Source: Rhodocollybia butyracea (lineage: Eukaryota; Basidiomycota; Agaricomycetes; Agaricales; Omphalotaceae). Taken from it: 17,246 nt of DNA. The position numbers were made by a program, and so were the translations under genes. The stretch covers positions 1-17,246 of the forward strand of contig JADNRY010001092.1 of assembly GCA_015501585.1 (NCBI GenBank), in the 5' to 3' direction. Under the pieces are notes generated by a model. The model made no database searches and was not told the DNA's origin. It saw only the letters and a program-made list of their open reading frames with translations. Below, in pieces: positions 1 through 7,395 of this stretch (the stretch's first letter is position 1; every line of letters begins with the position of its first letter).

Positions 1-2170
1 AAAGAATACGAGCTTATGCTAGATGGCTGCGAACTAGACGCTGTGCTTGAGGAAACTTTTCGTTTCTTGGGAGTCGATGGCTGGCGACGAGGTGGAGTAG
101 GAGCAGCGAATGGCGGATTTTCCTTCCTATGCAGAGATGAGATCGAATGGACAGAGCTAGACCGTTTATGGCCGACCAGGAGGTGATTGATCGTCGACGA
201 CGACCCATTGCAAGAGGCCAGGAGATGCCGAGGCTCGGGCTCTCCCAATGTGCACTAGGAAAGGGAATAACATTGACATCCACAGTATCCAATGGAATTG
301 TATGGGCAAAAGACTTTGAGAATTCCTGTCTCGTCACAGATATTGACGGTAACACTCTCCAATGATATCGTACAAGTTGGAGGGGACTTTCGAGAATTGG
401 GCGAAACCACGTGAAATGGGCGTTTGGAGTTTTTGGTGAAAAAGGCGATAACCTCGTCGTGAACGATGACGTTGATAACAGAGACAGTGACGAGCCTCGA
501 GAATCCGAACGGTCAACACGTTTCAGCTTGGTCGGTGAAGACGTAGTAGAAAAGATAAGGACTTTCTTTTGTTACCACTGGAAACAACTTGGTCAACATC
601 GTCGTGGTTGTCGCGAACTGAAGATAAAGGCAGCATCATGATCCGTGATCGTAGTCGTCGGAAAGCAGGAAAAGACAGTGGGTGCGAGCGAGGCTCAGAA
701 GTCGGAAGAAGCAAACGGGTCAAGGGCAGTGTAATGTTCAAGCCCTCAACACGTTGGCAACGGCTGGTAGTCGACGTTGAAGGAAGAAAGATAAGGGTTG
801 GGCGTTTATGTCCCACGGATTCGGACCGCACAAGTCAATTATCCCTCACGTGATCGAGTCTCTGAGTATTACGTCGAGGACCGCGACGGATTAACAGAAG
901 GGACAGTGAAAAAAGGAGCAACCAGCCAAAGTTCTGCTCATCTCAATGCGATCTTTTTAAGTAAACCTCAAGACGGAATCAGCTGATATCAAATGTCCGA
1001 AGGGCATGAGGAGAACACGTTGCAACGCGTAGTTTGCTTAGCCGGTCTCCTCTTGTTCAAATAGAGTCTAAGATGCTAGCAGAACCCACAAGTAGCTAAG
1101 AACAGTTATATAGCCCCTCACATAAGGTGTATCCCGCTGTACCCCAGAGCTTCCTCCATGCGAATAACAGCCTGTCAGAAAACTAAAATCTAACCATGGG
1201 GTAGATGCTTCGATGGATATGGATCTTGAGACACGGAGAGCAGATGTTGAACACGAGAGGACTGAATGTAAAGTTACGCCGGTGTGAAAGACATAATTCA
1301 TTTTCGGTGTCAAGCCATTCGTTTCACCGAAAAATAATCAGGGCCAACAGGCTAGATCTCTATCTTTTTGCTCGGACGCACTCTGGCACAGCTCCTCTAG
1401 CAATGGATGATACCAAAATTTCAAAGATAGTACACCGACCATCAAGGATATATACCTGCATAAAGAAAACTGCGCTTTGAGGGTGGTAAAGAAGCAAGCT
1501 GAGAAAGTAGACATACTACTGCTTCTCCAGATCAGCCTCGTTGACTGCATTTATCAGAGACGCTTAGATTTCTGCAGCTTGTGAGACGCAGCGGTAAGAG
1601 TTTGACCGTACTTAACGGGGGTAGTCACAGTATATCCAGGCCATACAGAAGCTAAGTAAACGTCAGCAAAACTCGCCAGCAGTAGGCCAAGGATCCGGAA
1701 CGGTTGAACCTGAAAGTACATTGTTGGCGAGGTAACATATTAAAACTGCGCAAGCGTCAACGCGTCATCTTGGAGTTTTGAGAATATGTCTATAGTGAAA
1801 GAGAATCAGCAAGAGCAAAAACGAGAAGAATTATGTATATGTTGTCAGTATTAGCATGGTAAATCTTCAAGTCCCGTCCTTGAGACAGGATCTGTGCTTG
1901 ACTTCTAGATGTGTTGCATCATACAGAGAGAGATAAAAACTCTACTAACTGCGGACTACGTTGAACAGACGGAGTAAGGAGTGAGCTCGAGACTTCAAGG
2001 AACAAAAAAGTTTCAAAAAACGAGGAGGGAAGTTTAGAGTGGGCGCCAGTCTTCTTCAACAGTAAATATTAGGTAATATTCCCACAGTTCGCGGGATCAG
2101 GTCGCATCAACGTCGCATCACGCTGTTGTGGATCCACGTTCAACACACTAGAGCGTATTTGCACAGGGTA
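1..2170. other. Gene-poor intergenic stretch
   Basis: I see no convincing gene in this stretch. All open frames are short (about 115 codons or fewer), overlap on both strands, lack convincing splice structures, and match no family I recognise. No tRNA B-box or rRNA sequence was noticed. Positions 470-800 hold two poorly matched copies of a segment that contains AACACGTT and ends in AAGATAAGG, suggesting old degenerate duplication. CACGTG motifs occur at 408-413 and 847-852. The stretch may be decayed repeat or transposon DNA, but no diagnostic domain is left to name it. Confidence 0.5.
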
Positions 2171-2180
2171 TTTTTTTGTA

Positions 2181-2511
2181 CATGATCGCCGAGATAGCGA
2201 CGAGATGAAACGCGTGACTCCAGAGGACTAACATCCGACGGGGAGCTACAATTTTCCTTTTCTGGACATACCTGGCCATTTGCTTCACTGTCCGATGGAG
2301 CGTGGTGCGCTGGATTTTCCTTTTTTGGAATATCTAGCTGTCTGAAAGAGTGCGGTGGTCCTGGACCTTCCTTTTTTGGAAATATCTGATGAACTCAGTT
2401 GTCTTCAGATCTTCCTTTTTTGGGAATACCTAGCAATCGTGATCATTTTCATTATTTGTGAGCTAGTGCTTCAAGCACATGATCAACGAGATACTGACGA
2501 GATGAAACCCG
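2181..2511 (+). repeat. 34-bp imperfect direct repeat (2181-2214 and 2478-2511)
   Basis: The segment beginning CATGATCGCCGAGATA at 2181 recurs at 2478 as CATGATCAACGAGATA. The two 34-bp copies differ at about five positions, and both continue into related ACTAACATC / ATTAACATC sequence. They bracket the T-rich tandem array upstream of gene A. The arrangement looks like a local duplication in the promoter-proximal region. It may carry regulatory sites, but no function is shown by the sequence. Confidence 0.7.
2252..2435 (+). repeat. Degenerate tandem array of TTCCTTTTTTGG units
   Basis: Four copies of a pyrimidine-rich core, TTTTCCTTTTCTGGA or CTTCCTTTTTTGGRA followed by ATAYCT, start near 2252, 2315, 2366 and 2410. 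Spacing shrinks from about 63 to 51 to 44 bp. The second and third units also share flanking sequence (CTGTCYGA...GAG...GGTG...CTGGA), so whole units of roughly 50 bp were duplicated, not just the T-runs. The array ends about 160 bp before the gene A start codon. It could act as a promoter element or be a decaying minisatellite. Confidence 0.7.
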
Positions 2512-2593
2512 CTGCGAATACGCTCTACTGATTAACATCTCCAATGAGAATGACAATGTATCTCCCTTTTTCTTCCCTTCAACTTCGACGGCA

Positions 2594-4340
2594 ATGGAGG
2601 CAGGTCTCTCCAATGCAGATGATATCATGATCATGGATCGTCTTCTCAACACCGATGATGATCAAGCACATAAACGCGTAGCAGAAATTTCTTCAAAGGC
2701 CAGTCAGTACGACCGTGGAGGTACCTCGAAGAAAATAGCACTGGGGGGTCTAATTTTTACAACTCTCTTTAGTACTACATGCATGGCTGTAGGAGTTGTT
2801 GTCGCTCTCCATCCTATCTCTCCCCTCGACATTGTCGTCGATCCCGAATCACACATGTCCAATGACCCGGTCCGGGGTATCTACATTGTGCTGGTGCAAG
2901 CCTCCAATAGCCACCGCGAGCTGATAGGACTAGCTCTTAACGTGCTTGTCACCCTTTGCACTGAGGTAGTCGGCTTTACCCATTCTGCCGCTCTCAAATC
3001 TGCTTTGATTTGGGAAAGCCGGTTACACTTTAACACCAACCTTCGACTCTTCACCTCTGCACGTAATCCTCGACATTCTACGCGCTCTTTTCTTGGCATC
3101 CGTATAAACTTCAATGGCCGATTTGTTAATTTTATGATGGCCATCTTGCTCATCATGTCCTATGTCTCCAGTTCTTTAATTCTACTCCCTTTTCAGCCAT
3201 CTGCACCATGGGACAAGACGACATCTTACCTTAATTCTGGGAGCTCGTCGTGGCTTCTCGGCACACCCATATTCCTACTTGGATTTACACTGTTTGTGCA
3301 GGCTGTCTTCGCCTTTGGTGCATTTTACACGACACCAATCTTGACGTGGAGCTCTTCGGCGTTTTCTATCACTGCAGCACTCGTTGAGCATGGCATGGTT
3401 GTTCCCTGTCCGAATCGGTGCATGCATACGGTCCGCGACCACAACAAAGAGGACGGACCCCAACACCCATTGAGAATCCAGCCTTCTCCCTGGGAGGCTC
3501 ATCCTCGTATTCGTAGGGTCATAATTCTCTTGTGGGCGCTCGTTCCTGTGTGCTTTGCATGGGGCGGCATTGCCTGGGGGATAGGACACGCGGCGGGAAT
3601 ACTGCAAATTAACAAGCCACAGTCCTTTGCCTTTCTACCGAATAAAGATACCACGGCTATGGTGTTTGATATAGAGGGTTCTCTTGATTTTTTCATGTGG
3701 TTCATGAATTTTCTCCTCATTGGCGTCATACAAGGATCTCTGACACTTGGCTTGCATTGCACAGAACTCATCAATAATGTTGTGCGGGATGAGCTTACCT
3801 GGCGAAGAGCGACGAGTAGAGATGGCTTACGTCTCGGAATGAATCCCGTTATGTCGGTGATTTCGAGTGCTCCGACGGTAGCACTGTTGATTGCGAAACC
3901 TCTCCTTCGTGAGTTGTATCTTTTGTTAACTCTTCGCAGGTCTCCGATATTTCTTGACCAGACTGGTTGTTCGGTTTATCGTTCAACGCTCAAGGGGACG
4001 TGAATGAGGCACCGCCTGTAGTATTTCTTGCAGTATCTCTATGCATGCGCCCCGCTCAGATCTGGTATCTTGGCGTAGCTTTGCTGATTTTCGCAGCAAG
4101 TACAACGCTTTTGGCTCGCTGGCACCCCAAAGGACCTCAGCCCGCCGTCTATGGTCACATTCAAGTTCTCGCCGATCTCGTCGATGAGTGGTATCCGGTA
4201 ATGTGGTGGGGCGAGAAGGGCGACGGTCATGCAGGTAAATACTTTCGTCCTTTTCGATATTGATTGAAGCTCAGTTTTGTGCTGTAGGAATTGCAGATCA
4301 TCCGTTACCGGATGTCGACATGGATTTATTGTATATGTGA
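2594..4340 (+). CDS. Gene A: multi-pass membrane protein of an agaricomycete-expanded family
   Basis: Three exons (2594-3908, 3962-4234, 4288-4340) give about 546 residues with no frame break; both introns are 53 nt GT-AG. About seven hydrophobic segments lie near residues 47-72, 108-132, 177-200, 219-250, 307-335, 364-392 and in the exon-2 segment beginning IWYLGVALLIF. The C-terminus has WWGEKG, then HAG split by intron 2, then PLPDVDMDLLYM, which fits the conserved tail of a large paralogous family of agaric membrane proteins as I remember it. No enzymatic or transporter signature is visible, so the function is unknown. The start ATG precedes an acidic, soluble N-terminus. The last two exons are duplicated at 6949-7158. 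Confidence 0.82.
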
Positions 4341-4530
4341 TTATAATCATACTGCATTCGGTACACGAGCTGAAGTATGTCCGATACATCCTGACGTACG
4401 TTAAGGTATAGCTTGTACTAACGTGGGGTAAATTTAAGAACGAAAGTTAGCCATATAATGATAGATAGGAAGGACTCCCTTCGTCACATACATACTAACC
4501 TCCCAAATGACAGCTGGAAGCCTCTTATAG
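4049..4530 (+). repeat. Left copy of a ~480-bp direct repeat (gene A 3' end plus MFS 3' scrap)
   Basis: This segment matches 6949-7395 in the same orientation. It starts in gene A exon 2 (CCCCGCTCAGATCTGG) and runs through the last intron and stop. It continues through shared downstream blocks (ATGTCCGATAC, CTGACGTAC, GAACGAAAGTTAGCCA, ATAATGATA). It ends in CTCCCAAATGACAGCTGGAA, which matches the C-terminal codons of the MFS gene on the other strand. Here the gene A part is intact and the MFS part is a dead 3' remnant of about 35 bp. The match fades near 4535, only about 17 bp before the gene B stop codon. Confidence 0.85.
4498..4530 (-). pseudogene. Remnant of the MFS transporter 3' coding end
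   Basis: The reverse complement of this short piece corresponds to the RRLPAVIWEE codons of the MFS gene whose intact copy ends at 7339. Two or more substitutions separate the copies, and no upstream MFS sequence follows; gene B begins instead. It is explained as the outer edge of the left direct repeat and cannot be functional. It shows that the duplicated segment originally spanned the junction of two convergent genes. Confidence 0.7.
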
Positions 4531-4551
4531 ACTATCCTCAGCGCATTGCGA

Positions 4552-5443
4552 TTACAACAAAATCCAGTCTGCGGGCTTCATAGCCTTCTTCAAGGCTTCC
4601 ATTAACTCTTTATCCTCCGCGCACATCGTTTCTCGATAAACACTGACAAGACCTAGCAATTGCTCCCTTGTTTTACCTTTATAGTTATCGAAGTCAATAG
4701 TAAATTGCTCTGCGGCAAGCCAAATAACGAGCCAACGAAGGTCATTCGTGTCGGATCGTTGTTTGCGAATTGTCTTTGGTCGAGTAGACTCCCTATTGAC
4801 TGACCATCGATTCATTTTCGTCAGGATGAGGACTCCTGGATGAAGGAGGTTGAAAACTGTTTAAGAGCTGAGAAGTGTGTAAACAGATCATATGATAGAT
4901 ACGCACCTGGCCCAGACTCGACTCTCAATTCGTAGATTGGCCCTGCCGTCTTGGGCAAACCGAGCTGACCTGCTTGTAAAGTTTCAATCATAACATTGCC
5001 CTTATTGGCGCGCACGAGCTGTTCTCCCGTTAAGGATCCACTCAGCTCCTACATACGTAAGCCTTGATATGGTGATGCAAAGCTAGCAGTGAGATTATCA
5101 GCAGATACCTTGACGAAGTAGAACTTTAGGCCTGCTTCAGCAAATTGCTGGTTGAGAGTTGATAGCTGTTGCCTGATTTTTAAGATAGATTGGCCCTCGA
5201 AGTTTTCGATCTCTATCAAAACATCTATATCGTATTTTGAAAAGTCAGAAAGACTTGAGCACAATATCATAGTCTTAGGGTACTCATCTCAGTAAGACGC
5301 CTACTACCTAGAAGTGCCCAAGCAAAACCGCCGATGTATGCATGGGCGCATCCCAGGTCTGTAAGAGTCTTCGATAAAAGCGAAGCAGCTTCAAGCTGAG
5401 CATCGCGTGAAGTAGTAATGGAGATTGCGTTTTCCATTGGCAT
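4552..5443 (-). CDS. Gene B: nucleotidyltransferase-fold protein with a non-canonical intron
   Basis: Four exons on the minus strand, 5443-5288, 5231-5109, 5048-4907 and 4856-4552, give about 241 residues. Introns 2 and 3 are canonical (60 and 50 nt). Intron 1 appears to be AT-AC (see separate entry). The N-terminal half has the nucleotidyltransferase signature: YIGG, 13 residues, then DIDVLIEI, i.e. hGG-x13-DhDh. The C-terminal part (LVRANKGNVMIETL, GLPKTAGP, LLHPGVLILTKM, RPKTI) matches my memory of a fungal single-domain nucleotidyltransferase-like family. Substrate is unknown. The start at 5443 is the first ATG in the open frame; a second Met lies two codons on. It is divergent from gene C and lies inside the repeat-bounded block. 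Confidence 0.78.
5232..5287 (-). other. Putative 56-nt AT-AC intron in gene B
   Basis: Read on the minus strand, exon 1 ends CTTACTGAG. The next 56 nt start ATGAGTACC and end TTCAAAATAC, followed by GATATAGATGTT. The donor matches the GTGAGT consensus except for A at +1. A branch-like TTCTGAC lies about 15 nt before the end. Excision joins LTE to DIDV with no gain or loss, giving the 13-residue spacing of the nucleotidyltransferase motif. Retention hits an in-frame TGA. A GT-AG alternative (5225-5283, 59 nt, weak donor GTACCC) is in frame but replaces DID with MN and removes both acidic residues. There is no U12-type ATATCCTT donor, so this would be a U2-type AT-AC intron. Confidence 0.62.
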
Positions 5444-5501
5444 TTGAATTTTGAGTCGAGATCGCAACACGTGATGCTTTACTTATCATGACGGTCCACG
5501 G
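5444..5501. promoter_or_regulatory. Short bidirectional promoter between genes B and C
   Basis: Only 58 bp separate the start codons of the divergent genes B (5443, minus) and C (5502, plus); the gap grows to 139 bp if gene C starts at the internal ATG at 5583. It contains a palindromic CACGTG at 5468-5473, a possible bHLH site. Such a short spacer implies a shared promoter, or transcripts that begin inside the neighbouring gene. Confidence 0.45.
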
Positions 5502-6421
5502 ATGATCCTTATGACTAATCGATTTCCTTCTTACCAAATATCCACCATGTCTGAAATCCTGACAGAAACTTGTATACCTCTCATGCCACCAAAGCAACCA
5601 AAACATCACTATCTGCCTCTGTCGCCATCCCATAGAACAGACATCCTGGATAACAAACCGCCCGAAGTCGTTGATATCGCTCTCTCTCTTCTTCAGCACT
5701 TGGGTGTCAAGCTGGTTGAATGGCAATCTTTGGTTCACAGAAGGATGAACGTGCCCATCCTCCTCAGGGTATGTTTGCGTCAAACGTTTCTACGACTACG
5801 TCTGACTCACGTATTTAGGATTATTCTTACTTGGTCCCAGATACCCAGGTATTCCAGGCTTCCAAGGCTCTTTCGCAGCTTGGTCTGCCCCTCGAAGATC
5901 CTTCGACACATGTTTTAAGCATATCTGGAGATTTTGATTCTCGAGGTTCCTATCATCGGATAACTCGGCATACTTCGCCTTTTCTTTTGCAGTATATCGT
6001 CATCTACCCTCAGTCTTTCGCTACTATCTCCGACGCAGAGCTAGAGGAGACTACGCCGAGTCACATCCTTTCCCCCCGTTGCTTCAAAGTGTTCGTGCCT
6101 ACTGTGCCCGCCATCTACGCATCCATTATGAGGATGATGCTTAACTATCCTCAGCATAGTCCCACCATGTATCAGCTTCAGTCTGATCTTTCCGAGCTCA
6201 TTGGGTATCACCTGCTGGGATTATCGGGGGGCTACGTTGGTGAGGACGAAGAGGAGGAGTGGGAAGTAGACCGACGAATTTCCGAGGCCGTGTGTCGTAT
6301 ACAATCGTGGAGTATGGATGATACATGGCGAGAAGGAGAGGATTGGATGGGCGATGCACTGGTAGAGATCGTCAAGACAGGTCATATAGAATGTCTCCCG
6401 TGCAAGCCAAAGGAACCATAG
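5502..6421 (+). CDS. Gene C: uncharacterised conserved fungal protein
   Basis: Two exons, 5502-5768 and 5819-6421, are joined across a 50-nt GT-AG intron in phase 0. They give 289 residues, or about 262 if translation starts at the Met at 5583 (MPPKQPKHHYLP). I recall a basidiomycete family with HHYLPLSPS, LDNKPPEVVDIAL, EWQSLVHRRMNVP, DYSYLVPDTQ and SDLSELIGYHLLG, but no known domain or catalytic motif is evident. An acidic stretch (EDEEEEWEVD) precedes the C-terminal WREGEDWMGDALVEI. There are no signal peptide or membrane segments, so it is probably intracellular. The terminal TAG is also one side of the 3-bp duplication flanking the adjacent MITE, so the native C-terminus may have been altered. 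It is divergent from gene B. Confidence 0.72.
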
Positions 6422-6553
6422 CACTGCATGCAACAACATATCAATTTCTGATTTTATGGTGAAATTGTCCTGAAGAGATTCGAATATCAGCAATAGTGCT
6501 TTATTTGAATCTCTTCAATATGTCACGGAATTTATACCTTGTTGCATGCAGTG
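6422..6553. mobile_element. 132-bp foldback MITE-like element with CACTG termini
   Basis: Perfect 15-bp terminal inverted repeats, CACTGCATGCAACAA (6422-6436) and its complement (6539-6553), are flanked by TAG on each side (6419-6421 and 6554-6556). A second inverted pair, TGAAGAGATTCGAATA (6471-6486) against 6502-6517, matches at 15 of 16 positions around a 15-nt loop. A small CAATTTC/GAAATTG hairpin sits in the left arm. CACTG termini with a 3-bp target duplication recall non-autonomous CACTA (CMC/EnSpm) elements. No coding capacity is present. It lies exactly at the gene C stop codon. Confidence 0.72.
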
Positions 6554-6556
6554 TAG

Positions 6557-6948
6557 CGATGGGAGAGCTCTGTTCAGCTTGAATCTCTGCCGTTATGTGG
6601 TCGATACTTTCTTCAAACTGATAGTGCTAGGTGTAGTCTCAAGAATCGAGAATCCAGACCATCCAACGCAGATGGCCGAAGCGTTGTGTATCGCAGTGCC
6701 TTTGGCACATTTTTCGAATTTGGTCGGTAGCCCGCAGATCCGGTGCGAGTGGTACTGGGGTGATCACGAAAATTGTACATTTCACGGAACAAGAGTTTAT
6801 TTATAACTACGGTTATATTCAGTACAGCTCACCGGCTCGAAACCATTATTTAGGCGTCGACCGTGGACGGGAAAGAAATCTCGTCTATGATCCATCCTGC
6901 AGTATCCCTCGCACTCTTTCCATTCCGATATTGGGGATGACTTATACG
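6557..6948 (+). other. Orphan sequence with an 86-codon ORF
   Basis: An open frame from 6546 to 6806 includes IENPDHPTQMAEALCIAVPLAHFSN-like sequence with WYWGDHENC near its end. Its ATG lies inside the right terminal repeat of the MITE, so the present start is probably not original. I do not recognise the protein. Just before the right direct repeat, 6890-6948 reads in one frame as weakly gene A-like sequence (SMIHPAVSLALFPF) and then stops. This is most likely the decayed 3' part of a gene interrupted by the MITE, followed by an eroded start of the gene A duplicate. Confidence 0.35.
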
Positions 6949-7158
6949 CCCCGTTCAGATCTGGTATCTTGGCGTAGCTTTGCTGACTTTTCGCAGCAAG
7001 GGCCACAGTCAAATCTCGTCGATGAGTGGTACCCAGTAATGTGGTGGGGCGAGAAGGGCGATAGTCCCGTCTCTTTCGATATCGATTGAAGCTCAGTTTT
7101 GTGCTGTAGGAATTGTAGATCATCTGTTACCAGATGTTAAATTTATTGTATATGAGAT
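6949..7158 (+). pseudogene. Broken copy of the gene A 3' end
   Basis: The copy begins CCCCGTTCAGATCTGG and reproduces the gene A segment coding IWYLGVALL. It has an extra base (GACTTTTCG against GATTTTCG) that shifts the frame. It lacks about 70 bp of exon 2 and about 25 bp spanning the last splice donor. The VDEWYPVMWWGEKGD codons, the last intron's acceptor half and the PLPDV end are still recognisable, but the MD codons near the stop are lost. It is a clear pseudogene fragment with no upstream exon. Confidence 0.82.
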
Positions 7159-7395
7159 GAGCTGAAGTCAGCTATCGTGGCACTGAAGAAAATTAGAACG
7201 TCTATTGGAGAATGAATCTACTAAGGTACATGTCCGATACGTGCTGACGTACATTATGGTATAACTGGTAAGGTAGAAGAACGAAAGTTAGCCAGATAAT
7301 GATAAATAAGAAATCTCATCGTCTCATAATTATTTGTTCTACGACTCTTCCTCCTCCTCTTCCTCCCAAATAACAGCTGGAAGCCTCCTATAAAT
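6949..7395 (+). repeat. Right copy of the direct repeat (broken gene A end plus intact MFS end)
   Basis: This is the partner of 4049-4530. Matching blocks run through the gene A 3' UTR equivalent (ATGTCCGATACGTGCTGACGT near 7231-7251, GAACGAAAGTTAGCCA near 7278) into CTCCCAAATAACAGCTGG, which is real MFS coding sequence on the minus strand. The right copy contains extra material in the middle (7160-7225) absent from the left. Decay is reciprocal: here the MFS part works and the gene A part does not. Homologous recombination between the two repeats would delete genes B and C. Confidence 0.85.

Noticed and set aside
3275..3774. Overlapping minus-strand ORFs inside gene A
   Set aside because: They lie opposite a long continuous membrane-protein exon and have no family features.
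5225..5283. Canonical GT-AG intron (donor GTACCC, acceptor GATATAG) as the only intron 1 of gene B
   Set aside because: It is in frame but has a poor donor and removes the DID residues that define the fold at the correct 13-residue spacing from GG. Kept as the competing hypothesis rather than the main call.
5391..5783. 130-codon minus-strand ORF spanning the start regions of genes B and C
   Set aside because: Out of frame with gene B exon 1 and antisense to gene C exon 1, both of which have stronger support.
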